Positions 43,757-51,587 of a DNA stretch of 64,000 bases are shown here, in pieces (the stretch's first letter is position 1; the number at the start of each line of letters is the position of its first letter). The stretch comes from Lachnospiraceae bacterium (GTDB lineage Bacteria > Bacillota > Clostridia > Lachnospirales > Lachnospiraceae). The notes beneath the pieces are model-generated. The model was given only the letters and a program-made list of their open reading frames with translations. It did not search any database and had not been told where the DNA came from. The stretch lies in NCBI GenBank assembly GCA_910574715.1, contig CAJTCH010000001.1:186001-250000 (forward strand), written 5' to 3'. The position numbers and the translations under genes are program-made.

Positions 43757-44605
43757 TCAATTACAGACAGTTTCCTCTGAATAATCAGATACATGGCCAA
43801 CGTTCTCTGTATCATGCCCAAACAGCCGAATGATGATCTCTTCCAAAGTCACACCGCCGCCGTATCGAAGAAGCAATTGGTCAATCGGATCATCAAACAG
43901 GATCTTCCCCTTCTCCAGTATGATCAACCTCTGGCAAATAGATTCCAGATCCTTCATATCATGGCTGGTGAGCAGAATCGTAGTCTTCTTCTCTCTATTC
44001 GTCTCTCTCAAGAATTCATAGATCTTCTGCTTCGCCGCCACATCCACTCCGATCGTAGGCTCATCCAGGAACAATATGGGAGGCTCATGCAGAAGCGAAG
44101 CCGCCAGATCCGCCCTCACCCGCTGTCCCAGAGATAATTTCCTTGCCGGCTGTGACAGGAACTCATGAAGCCCCAGGATCTCGCCGAACTTCTCCATGTT
44201 CCGGGTATAATGCTCCTCTGGTATACCGTAGATATTCTTGAGAAGGCGGAAGGACTCGATGACCGGAATATCCCACCAGAGCTGTGACTTCTGACCAAAC
44301 ACAACGCCGATTCTCCTGGCATTCTCGATCCGGTTTAAGAAGGGATCCTTCCCCATGATCCTGACCGTTCCGTCACTTGGCTTCATGATCCCGGTCAGCA
44401 TCTTAATGGTCGTCGATTTCCCCGCGCCGTTTAGCCCCAGGAATGCCACGCTCTCCCCCTCGTTGATCCGAAAGGAAATCCCTTTCACAGCTTCCAAGGT
44501 CTCATATTGGGGCATGATCAGATGCTTTAGACTGCCCATCATCCCTGTACTCTTCTTTGCGATCCTGTATCCCTTCTTCAGATTCCGAACCTCTATCATC
44601 TCCAT
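43757..44605 (-). CDS. ABC-2 exporter ATP-binding protein (system 2)
   Basis: A 282-residue ATPase with Walker A GLNGAGKSTT, signature LSLGQRVRADLA, Walker B ILFLDEPTIGVD and the marker block VFGQKSQLWWDIPVIESFRLLKNIY. It is a clear paralogue of the ATPase of system 1, with the same N-terminal KGYRIAKKS pattern. First gene of its operon, in opposite orientation to system 1. Start at 44605 follows AAAGGTGGG. Confidence 0.9.
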   Translation of the reverse strand: MEMIEVRNLKKGYRIAKKSTGMMGSLKHLIMPQYETLEAVKGISFRINEGESVAFLGLNGAGKSTTIKMLTGIMKPSDGTVRIMGKDPFLNRIENARRIGVVFGQKSQLWWDIPVIESFRLLKNIYGIPEEHYTRNMEKFGEILGLHEFLSQPARKLSLGQRVRADLAASLLHEPPILFLDEPTIGVDVAAKQKIYEFLRETNREKKTTILLTSHDMKDLESICQRLIILEKGKILFDDPIDQLLLRYGGGVTLEEIIIRLFGHDTENVGHVSDYSEETVCN

Positions 44606-44739
44606 ATGCGCCCACCTTTCCTATCGCAGAGTCTCTCATTAAAATGAGAATATCACATAGAAACTCAATAAAACATATCAATTTCAAATATTTTTCTCAG
44701 CAAAATTAATATCGGCAAAATTAATATCAACAAATTCAA

Positions 44740-44768
44740 TAGACAGTCTTCCTAAAGCGTGATATAAT
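44740..44768 (+). promoter_or_regulatory. promoter of the coiled-coil repeat protein
   Basis: TAGACA (44740-44745), 17 nt, TATAAT (44763-44768). Just upstream, a 15-nt AT-rich unit containing GCAAAATTAATATC is repeated in tandem (44700-44714, 44715-44729), with a degenerate third copy. Confidence 0.65.
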
Positions 44769-44813
44769 ACAAACTGTCAAAACAATCCGTATAATCGTGA
44801 AAGAGGTGATAAT

Positions 44814-45452
44814 ATGGCATTAACAAATGATGATCTGCAAGCAATTGCTAATTTATTCAAACCTATTCAAGACGATATACAGATGATAAAAGAAGAGATT
44901 CATACTCTGAAAAAAGATACTACAGAACTCAAGGGTGACATCCAGAATCTTAAACAAGATGTTCAGATTCTCAAGCAAGAGACTCAGGAACTCAAACAGG
45001 ATGTTCAGATTCTCAAGCAAGAGACTCAGGAACTCAAACAGGATGTTCAGATTCTCAAGCAAGAGACTCAGGAACTCAAACAGGATGTTCAATTTCTCAA
45101 GCAAGAGACTCAGGAACTCAAACAGGATGTTCAATTTCTCAAGCAAGAGACTCAGGAACTCAAACAGGATGTTCAATTTCTCAAGCAAGAGACTCAGGAA
45201 CTCAAACAGGATGTTCAATTTCTCAAGCAGGATGTTCAAGATCTTAAGAATCGGGTAACAAGCATTGAAATCACTTTAGAAAATGAGACGAACCGTGGTA
45301 TTAAGGTCATTGCCGAAGGACACCTTAACTTGGACCGCAAGTTAAGCGAGGCTTTAAAAGTTGAGAATGAAAAGGAACTTCTACTCCTCAGGGTCAGCCA
45401 TCTCGAGAATGAGATGCGCAAAGTCAAGGACCGGCTCAATCAGATTGCATAA
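44814..45452 (+). CDS. long coiled-coil protein with 14-residue repeats
   Basis: A 212-residue cytoplasmic protein of unknown function. After a short N-terminal domain, residues 48-145 are built from six copies of QDVQ(I/F)LKQETQELK plus two half copies. Val and Thr alternate at the heptad a position with Leu at every d, the pattern of an uninterrupted coiled coil. The C-terminal domain (VIAEGHLNLDRKLSEALKVENEKELLLLRVSHLENEM) is like that of uncharacterised Lachnospiraceae coiled-coil proteins. Ribosome site AGAGGTGAT. It is transcribed alone, between its own promoter and a strong terminator. Confidence 0.8.
   Translation: MALTNDDLQAIANLFKPIQDDIQMIKEEIHTLKKDTTELKGDIQNLKQDVQILKQETQELKQDVQILKQETQELKQDVQILKQETQELKQDVQFLKQETQELKQDVQFLKQETQELKQDVQFLKQETQELKQDVQFLKQDVQDLKNRVTSIEITLENETNRGIKVIAEGHLNLDRKLSEALKVENEKELLLLRVSHLENEMRKVKDRLNQIA
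44955..45248 (+). repeat. 42-bp tandem repeat array inside the coiled-coil gene
   Basis: Six 42-bp units occupy 44955-45206, three of the first type and three of a second type differing in the QI(L) versus QF(L) codons, followed by two 21-bp half units (45207-45248). Units within each type are identical or nearly so at DNA level. This points to recent expansion by slippage or unequal crossing-over; unit number is likely variable between strains. Confidence 0.92.
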
Positions 45453-45461
45453 TTACATAAG

Positions 45462-45513
45462 AAAATCGCTGTATACTCCACGAATTCGAGAATTCTACAG
45501 CGATTTTTGTTTT
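45462..45513 (+). terminator. terminator after the coiled-coil gene
   Basis: A perfect 12-bp stem, AAAATCGCTGTA (45462-45473) with TACAGCGATTTT (45496-45507), continues into TTTGTTTT. The loop contains a smaller GAATTC/GAATTC hairpin. Confidence 0.9.
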
Positions 45514-45595
45514 ATAGTAATTTCCAAAACTATCGTAGCCAATTCCCCGCTGATCTGATACAATAACAATATCTTAACCAGAGAGGTGATTCCAT

Positions 45596-46504
45596 ATGAA
45601 GCTTGACCGAATGATCGGCATACTGTCCATTCTGTTGCAGAAAGAGAAGGTAACAGCCCCCTACCTTGCGGAGAAGTTCGAAGTCTCCCGCCGCACCATC
45701 AACCGGGATATCGAAGCCCTGTGCATGGCAGGAATCCCGCTGGTGACAGAACCTGGACAGAACGGCGGAGTCTCTATCATGGAAGGATATAAGATCGACC
45801 GTACCCTGCTTACCACTTCGGATATGCAGGCGATCCTGTCCGGGCTTCGAAGCCTGGACAGTGTAAGCGGATCCAGCCAATACTCGCAATTGATGGAGAA
45901 GCTGTCCGCAGGTTCCTCCAATCTCCTTGCGGGGGATACCCATATCCTGATCGACCTCTCCTCCTGGTACAAGGAATCCCTCTCCCCCAAGATCGAATTA
46001 CTGCACAGTGCTATCCTCTCCGGACGGAAGGTGTCTTTTCTCTATTTTGCGCCGAAGGGCGAATCTGCACGGACGATCGAACCCTATGACCTGATCTTCC
46101 AGTGGGCAGGCTGGTATGTCTGGGGCTGGTGCGAATCCAGAGAAGACTTCCGGCTGTTCAAGCTCAGGCGAATGACCGATCTTATCATGGGCGATCCCTT
46201 TGAAAAGCGTCCTGTCCCGCCACTTGATTTCTCCCCGGAACATATATTCCCCTATGCCTATCAGGTAACGGCTATTATACAGCCCGAATATAAATGGCGG
46301 CTGATCGAAGAATTCGGACCCGAGAGCTTCACCGTCCGGCCGGACGGCACGCTGCTCTTTCGCTTTGGCTTCACGGATAAGACCAGTATCATCGGCTGGA
46401 TCGTTTCTTTCGGCGGCAGTGCGAATCTCTTAGAGCCCGCCGAACTTCGCCAGGAGATTCTTGCATTCGCAGAAGGAATCTGCAAAAATTATCTGCAAAC
46501 ATGA
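45596..46504 (+). CDS. WYL-domain transcriptional regulator
   Basis: A 302-residue DeoR-like HTH protein with WYL domain. The N-terminal wHTH (ILLQKEKVTAPYLAEKFEVSRRTINRDIEALCMAGIPL) is followed by the WYL region (KVSFLYFAPKGESARTIEPYDLIFQWAGWYVWGWCES) and a C-terminal extension. The ligand is unknown. It precedes two GyrI-like proteins and is likely co-transcribed with them. Ribosome site AGAGGTGAT. Confidence 0.9.
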   Translation: MKLDRMIGILSILLQKEKVTAPYLAEKFEVSRRTINRDIEALCMAGIPLVTEPGQNGGVSIMEGYKIDRTLLTTSDMQAILSGLRSLDSVSGSSQYSQLMEKLSAGSSNLLAGDTHILIDLSSWYKESLSPKIELLHSAILSGRKVSFLYFAPKGESARTIEPYDLIFQWAGWYVWGWCESREDFRLFKLRRMTDLIMGDPFEKRPVPPLDFSPEHIFPYAYQVTAIIQPEYKWRLIEEFGPESFTVRPDGTLLFRFGFTDKTSIIGWIVSFGGSANLLEPAELRQEILAFAEGICKNYLQT

Positions 46505-46571
46505 CATACAGTTGTCCTGTTTCATCTGATAGAATAAGCCCATCATTTAACCAGAAAGGATGGTCTAAACT

Positions 46572-47033
46572 ATGAAGTATGAAATCGTAACACTAGAAGA
46601 GAAAATCGCAGTGGGGATATCTGCACGCACGAACAACCTGTCTCCCGATATGGGCGCCGTGATCGGCGGGCTTTGGAACCGTTTTTATAATGAAGGCATC
46701 TACGCCTCCATTCCGAAGAAGACGAACGAGAAGGCTCTCGGAATCTATACGGATTTTACTGCGGATGAGAAAGCCGACTATACCACGGTCGTTGCATGTG
46801 AGACATCAGAGGAACCGCCGCAGGAGATGCGCGGACAATATACCGTCTGCCGGATCCCGGCCGGACGGTACGCCAGATTCATAGTGCACGGAGATATGGT
46901 CCAGGCGGTTGCAGCGGCATGGCAGGAGATCTGGCAGATGGATCTTCCAAGGACTTTCCGGTGTGATTTTGAAGAATATCAAAATGACTGTATGGATCAG
47001 GCGGAGATCCATATCTATGTGGGACTAAAATAA
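46572..47033 (+). CDS. GyrI-like effector-binding protein (first)
   Basis: A 153-residue stand-alone GyrI-like/effector-binding domain with EEKIAVGISARTNN at the start and GQYTVCRIPAGRYARFIVHG in the middle, and the C-terminal ...EIHIYVGLK. Such domains (SOUL/GyrI superfamily, SHS2 fold) bind small hydrophobic molecules. It may bind or sequester a compound sensed by the WYL regulator (inference). Ribosome site AGAAAGGATG. Confidence 0.85.
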   Translation: MKYEIVTLEEKIAVGISARTNNLSPDMGAVIGGLWNRFYNEGIYASIPKKTNEKALGIYTDFTADEKADYTTVVACETSEEPPQEMRGQYTVCRIPAGRYARFIVHGDMVQAVAAAWQEIWQMDLPRTFRCDFEEYQNDCMDQAEIHIYVGLK

Positions 47034-47052
47034 TACGGGAAGGAGCTCAAAG

Positions 47053-47685
47053 ATGGCTTTTGATTACAAGAAAGAATATAAGGAATTCTATCTTCCGAAG
47101 AATAAACCGGGGATCGTCACGATCCCCCCTATGAACTTCATCGCAGTACGAGGAACCGGCGATCCAAACATAGAAGGCGGAGCATACAAGCAGTCCATTG
47201 GCCTGCTCTACGGTATCGCATTCACGATTAAGATGAGCAAACGGGGCAGCCGTCAGATTGAAGGATATTTCGATTATGTCGTCCCTCCGCTGGAAGGGCT
47301 CTGGCGGCAGTCCGGCACGGAATCTATTGACTACTCCAGGAAAGAAGATTTCCAATGGATCTCCATGATCCGTCTTCCGGAATTCGTGACAAAGAAGGAT
47401 TTTGAATGGGCAGTGTCCGAAGCCGGTGCGAAGAAGAACACCGATTATTCCAAAGTAGAATTTTTTACCTATGATGAAGGCTTATGCGTACAATGCATGC
47501 ATATCGGTCCTTATGACGATGAACCGGCAACGATTGCTTCCATGGATGCATTTGCCGGGGAACAGGGATATGCGTTGGACATAAACGAAACCCGCCGCCA
47601 CCACGAGATCTATCTGAGCGACGCGCGCAGGTGTAAGCCGGAAAACTTAAAAACCGTGATCCGGCATCCCATTAGAATTGGATAA
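47053..47685 (+). CDS. GyrI-like domain protein (second)
   Basis: A 210-residue GyrI-like protein of the longer YdeE/DUF-type group, with PPMNFIAVRGTGDPN at the N terminus, ALYGIAFTIKM-like GLLYGIAFTIKMSK, and CVQCMHIGPYDDEPATI at the ligand site. It follows the first GyrI-like gene by 19 nt. The end of the gene overlaps the convergent LysR gene by 39 nt. Ribosome site AAGGAG. Confidence 0.87.
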   Translation: MAFDYKKEYKEFYLPKNKPGIVTIPPMNFIAVRGTGDPNIEGGAYKQSIGLLYGIAFTIKMSKRGSRQIEGYFDYVVPPLEGLWRQSGTESIDYSRKEDFQWISMIRLPEFVTKKDFEWAVSEAGAKKNTDYSKVEFFTYDEGLCVQCMHIGPYDDEPATIASMDAFAGEQGYALDINETRRHHEIYLSDARRCKPENLKTVIRHPIRIG

Positions 47686-48549
47686 ATTCTGTATGTTCCA
47701 CTCTCTCACAAAGGCTAAGAACCTTATTACTGCCGGCGACAACTGCTTACCCGGCAGATGTGCAGCGCCTAACACACGGGAATAATGTTCGCCAAAAGAC
47801 CGCACACAGACGTCAAACGGCGCGTCACTTAGGAGCAGCCGGGGCAGGATCGTAATTCCAAATCCCTGCTCTACCATTTTAAGAGCGGCAAAATCTTCCA
47901 TCACCTGATACCGGATCTTCGGACGTATGCCATTCATTCTGAATATCTCCCCGGTCTCATAATCCAGGCGGTCACAGGTCAGTATAAAGTCTCTTTTGTC
48001 TACATCCGCCAACGAAACCTCTGGCTTTCTGGCCAGGGGATGTTCTTTGGGCGTTACCAGCATAAGCTCATCCTCCCCCAGCGGAATGAAGGGATGATCC
48101 GGAACTGAATAACGTGACACAAAGATACAGTCAAGCTTGTCATTCTCCAGATTATCGATCAAAGGACGAAACCCTTCGATACACAGCTCGAACGTAATCT
48201 TGGGATATACTTCCGAAAATCTCCGCAGTATATCCGGAAGCCAGTGATAGGAAATGCTCTGGATCGATCCGATACGGATAGTTCCGCTGTCAAGACTGTT
48301 CAGATCATCAACGATCTGCCGGATCTTCTTCTCCTCGCCGCTGATATTCTCCAGACAATGAACGATCTCCCGGGCATCCGGCAAAATCTGTACACCCTGC
48401 TTGGTGCGCCTGAACAGCGTAACTCCCAGCTCCTTTTCATAATTTTTGATCAACTGGCTGACGGCAGACTGTGTATAGTTGAACTTCACCGCAGTCTTAG
48501 ATATGCTGCCTGTCCTGCACACGTCTAATATGATCTCATACTTACTCAC
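47647..48549 (-). CDS. LysR-family regulator of the cyclodeaminase/dehydratase regulon
   Basis: About 300 residues. The N-terminal wHTH (SISKTAVKFNYTQSAVSQLIKNYEKELGVTLFRR) is followed by the LysR substrate-binding domain. The start is read as GTG at 48549 after AGGGG; the upstream TTG at 48585 would overlap the palindrome. It is divergent from an ornithine cyclodeaminase family gene, with a LysR palindrome between them. The same palindrome recurs before the dehydratase operon and, slightly changed, before an M18 aminopeptidase. Its 3' end overlaps the convergent GyrI-like gene. Confidence 0.9.
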   Translation of the reverse strand: MSKYEIILDVCRTGSISKTAVKFNYTQSAVSQLIKNYEKELGVTLFRRTKQGVQILPDAREIVHCLENISGEEKKIRQIVDDLNSLDSGTIRIGSIQSISYHWLPDILRRFSEVYPKITFELCIEGFRPLIDNLENDKLDCIFVSRYSVPDHPFIPLGEDELMLVTPKEHPLARKPEVSLADVDKRDFILTCDRLDYETGEIFRMNGIRPKIRYQVMEDFAALKMVEQGFGITILPRLLLSDAPFDVCVRSFGEHYSRVLGAAHLPGKQLSPAVIRFLAFVREWNIQNLSNSNGMPDHGF

Positions 48550-48585
48550 TTCGTTTACCCCTGTATTTATCGAAGGTATAAGCAA

Positions 48586-48653
48586 AACTTATACGTCCGA
48601 TAAAGAATTTTAAGTTTATTTATCTGTCCGTTTTATTTATTATTAACATAGAC
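48586..48653 (+). promoter_or_regulatory. LysR-controlled promoter module, copy 1
   Basis: GTATAAG-CAAAA-CTTATAC (48586-48604) has the T-N11-A form of LysR sites and centres on 48595. Then follow a 14-nt gap, the 19-mer TTTTAAGTTTATTTATCTG (48618-48636), an 8-nt gap and ATTTATTAT, whose TATTAT (48648-48653) is the -10 box. Transcription should start near 48660, so the palindrome is centred at about -65, the classical recognition-site position for LysR activators. Confidence 0.85.
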
Positions 48654-48703
48654 GATGAAGTGTTGTCAAGAATTACCAGTGAAAAACAAGTAGGAGGAAA
48701 ACT

Positions 48704-49690
48704 ATGTTACTTTTATCAAGACAAGATATCAAGAAGGTATTTTCCATTCTGGATGCTGTGGAAGCAGACAAGGAGGCGTTTACACTCGTAGCAGACGGGA
48801 AATGTGACATGCCTCTTCGGACGAATATCCCGGCGCCCAAATATGACGGCTGTTTCCTGTTCATGCCTGCTTATGCAGAAGAACTTAACACAGCAGCGCT
48901 AAAGACCGTCAATATCTTCCCGCACAATATTGATAACGGACTGCCGTCATCACCGGCTCAAGTCCTGTTGATCGACGGAAAAACCGGGATCGTCACCGCA
49001 ATCTTAGACGGAACCTACGTGACGCAGCTTCGTACCGGTGCATCCTCCGGCGCAGCGTTCGATGTACTTGCCAAAAAGAACTGCCGGATCGGCGCGCTGA
49101 TCGGAACCGGAGGACAGGCTGCCACGCAGTTAGAGGCAATGATCGCTGTCCGCAAATTAGAAGAAGTACGTGTATATGACCTGAATTACGAACGGACTGC
49201 CATCTTTGCCAAACAGATGCAGGAAGAATTACAATCCTACGGTACCAGGATCATCCCCGTATCCTCTTCCGATGAAGCGATCAACGACGCCGATCTTCTG
49301 ATCACGGTTACGCCGTCCTCCAAACCGGTATTTGACGGAACGAAGATCAAAAAGGGCTGCACGATCAGTTGTGTGGGTGCCTATCAGCACCATATGCAGG
49401 AGATGGATCCGGCGATCCTTCCACGGGCGTCGAAGATCTATTTTGACTCCCGGGAGGCTGTTCTCTCTGAATCCGGCGATATCTTGATCCCATTAGAGAA
49501 AGGTATCATCACCGAAGATGATTTTACCGGCGATATCGGCAATGTGATCAAGGGAGAACTGACCTGCAGGGAAAATGACGACGAGATTATCGTCTATGAG
49601 ACGGTGGGCGTCGGCGCACAGGATCTCGTGACCGCCAAAATCATCTATGAGAAGGCAGTCAAAGCAGGCGTCGGTACACAGTGGAATTAG
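48704..49690 (+). CDS. ornithine cyclodeaminase / mu-crystallin family protein
   Basis: A 328-residue NAD(P)-dependent enzyme with the Rossmann motif IGALIGTGGQAATQLEAM (near residue 123) and YVTQLRTGASSG-type substrate region. The family includes ornithine cyclodeaminase, alanine dehydrogenase and delta1-pyrroline-2-carboxylate (ketimine) reductases, so the substrate cannot be fixed by sequence. It is divergent from and probably activated by the LysR protein. It shares its promoter module with the dehydratase-peptidase operon. Ribosome site TAGGAGGA. Confidence 0.88.
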   Translation: MLLLSRQDIKKVFSILDAVEADKEAFTLVADGKCDMPLRTNIPAPKYDGCFLFMPAYAEELNTAALKTVNIFPHNIDNGLPSSPAQVLLIDGKTGIVTAILDGTYVTQLRTGASSGAAFDVLAKKNCRIGALIGTGGQAATQLEAMIAVRKLEEVRVYDLNYERTAIFAKQMQEELQSYGTRIIPVSSSDEAINDADLLITVTPSSKPVFDGTKIKKGCTISCVGAYQHHMQEMDPAILPRASKIYFDSREAVLSESGDILIPLEKGIITEDDFTGDIGNVIKGELTCRENDDEIIVYETVGVGAQDLVTAKIIYEKAVKAGVGTQWN

Positions 49691-49700
49691 GAAGTTTCAT

Positions 49701-49738
49701 AAAGGGGCTAAAGTTGGTGTGAACCAACCGCCCCTTTT
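49701..49738. terminator. bidirectional terminator between convergent genes
   Basis: AAAGGGGC (49701-49708) pairs with GCCCCTTT (49730-49737), and GTTGG/CCAAC (49713-49717 with 49724-49728) pairs inside. T-rich sequence follows on both strands, serving the cyclodeaminase-family gene and the Xaa-Pro peptidase gene. Confidence 0.85.
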
Positions 49739-49757
49739 ACTTTACTGCAAATACTGT

Positions 49758-51545
49758 CTATACTGCCCTGGTATATTTCTTAAGCCATTCTTTCTCTTCA
49801 TCATTCAGATAAGGAGAGATCTTCTCATATACGGTTCTGTGATAATCATTCAGCTGAATTCTGGTTTCCTCTGGCAGCATCTCTGTCTTTACCGCATCCA
49901 GATCCATAGGGATATATGTGATCGTCTCAAAATACATGAATTGTCCGTATTCATTCTGTTCGCCTTTGCGCACAAGGATCTCATTTTCCAGGCGTATTCC
50001 GTGGGACCCTTCTATATAGATCCCCGGTTCGTCGGTAAGGACCATCCCCTCTTCCAGAACGGCCGTCTCGCCAGCGCGGTAACGCCAGCGGAAACCTGCC
50101 GGCGACTCATGGATACTCAGCAGATATCCCATACCATGCCCGGTTCCGCATTTGAAATCAAGCCCTCTGTCCCAGAGAGGCTTCCTCGCCATCAGATCAA
50201 GATTCATTCCGGTACATCCATATAAGAACCTTGCGTTCGCCAATCCCATATGCCCCATGAGAGTCAGTGTAAAATGCTCCTTCATAATGTCCGGAATCTC
50301 CCCTAGCGCATACGTTCTGGTGATATCTGTGGAGCCTTCATAGAATCCGGCGCCCGTATCGGTCAGGAATACATTGCCCTCTTTCAATTCTACATCCGTC
50401 TCCGGCGAAGAGGTATAATGCATCAGCGCACAATGCTCGCCGTAGGATGAGATCGGCTCGAAACTCGGACGGATGAAATCCCCCATCTCCATACGGAACT
50501 CATCCAGCTTCTCAGCAGCGCTCATCTCCGTGATCCTGATCTTGCCTACGTTCTCCTTCAGCCATTTCATGAATCTTACATGCGCCACACTGTCCTTGAT
50601 CTGCGCTTTGCGGATATTTTCGATCTCCACCGGATTCTTGACTGCCTTGAACAGGACTTCCGGATTGCGCTGTTCTATTTTCTTCACCCCATCCGGGATA
50701 TTACTGTAGAGCGCGTAATTAAGCCTTGCCGGATCGATCAGCACCGACTCTTCTTCTGCGATCATCTTCACATCCTCATAGATGTCATTATACGGGTGCA
50801 GGAATATATGATCCTTTGCAAACTGCGCCTTCATCTCTTCGCTTAACTTGGCCTCATTGATATAGAGATGCATCTGGCTCATCGTGATGATCCCATAAGA
50901 GAGCACCAGCGGGAAGAATTCAATATCATTTCCCCGCATATTAAGCGTCCAGCAGATATCATCCAGCGTAGTCAGAACGTGTACCGACGCTCCGTTTTCC
51001 TTCATGTATTCCCGGATTCTGGACAGCTTGCCTGCCGCCGTCTCTCCGGCATACTTCTCTTCTAACATCCACGCCGGTTCTGCAGAAAGAGCAGGTCTCT
51101 CTTCCCATATCTCATCGATCAGGTCGCAGGCATAGATGACCCTTCCGTTCTTCTCCTTTGCTATCTCTTCGTAGGCAAGACCTTCGCCCATAGCCACCGC
51201 GCGTCCGTCAAATCCAATATTGCCGCCCTCTTTCAGCGTATCGGCCAGATACTCCTTAATCGTCGGAACGCCCGGCTCACCCATCTTCATCAACTCTACC
51301 GTCGTTCCCGCGATCTGCTCGGCCGCCTGTATGAAATATCTTCCGTCTGTCCACAGTCTCGCCTCATCTGCCGTAATGACCGCCGTTCCCGCCGAACCGG
51401 AGAAATTGGTGATATATTTCCTTGCCTTAAAATACTCGCCCACATACTCCGTCTGGTGGAAATCCGCAGTCGGAACAATGTAGATATCGATCTCCTTTTC
51501 CTTCATCTGCTCACGCAGAGCCTTAAGTCTTTCCTGTATACTCAT
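49758..51545 (-). CDS. Xaa-Pro aminopeptidase (aminopeptidase P family, M24B)
   Basis: A full-length 595-residue enzyme with two creatinase-like N-terminal domains (~1-310), the M24 catalytic domain and the C-terminal extension. The five metal ligands are visible: two Asp in FLTDTGAGFYEGSTDITRTY, His in CGTGHGMGYLL, Glu in TDEPGIYIEGSHGIRLENE (two). It removes N-terminal residues ahead of proline. Start at 51545 follows GAGGAG. It lies 42 nt after the dehydratase gene, in one operon. A truncated second copy lies at 54975-55979. Confidence 0.93.
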   Translation of the reverse strand: MSIQERLKALREQMKEKEIDIYIVPTADFHQTEYVGEYFKARKYITNFSGSAGTAVITADEARLWTDGRYFIQAAEQIAGTTVELMKMGEPGVPTIKEYLADTLKEGGNIGFDGRAVAMGEGLAYEEIAKEKNGRVIYACDLIDEIWEERPALSAEPAWMLEEKYAGETAAGKLSRIREYMKENGASVHVLTTLDDICWTLNMRGNDIEFFPLVLSYGIITMSQMHLYINEAKLSEEMKAQFAKDHIFLHPYNDIYEDVKMIAEEESVLIDPARLNYALYSNIPDGVKKIEQRNPEVLFKAVKNPVEIENIRKAQIKDSVAHVRFMKWLKENVGKIRITEMSAAEKLDEFRMEMGDFIRPSFEPISSYGEHCALMHYTSSPETDVELKEGNVFLTDTGAGFYEGSTDITRTYALGEIPDIMKEHFTLTLMGHMGLANARFLYGCTGMNLDLMARKPLWDRGLDFKCGTGHGMGYLLSIHESPAGFRWRYRAGETAVLEEGMVLTDEPGIYIEGSHGIRLENEILVRKGEQNEYGQFMYFETITYIPMDLDAVKTEMLPEETRIQLNDYHRTVYEKISPYLNDEEKEWLKKYTRAV

Positions 51546-51587
51546 ATCAATAATCTCCTCTTATCCTTTCCAGTTCTTTCTATCTGC

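Noticed and set aside
44853..45239. Repetitive open frames in other frames of the 42-bp array
   Set aside because: The 42-bp period is a multiple of three, so all frames stay open. Only the plus frame from 44814 has a ribosome site, sensible composition and a non-repeat C-terminal domain.
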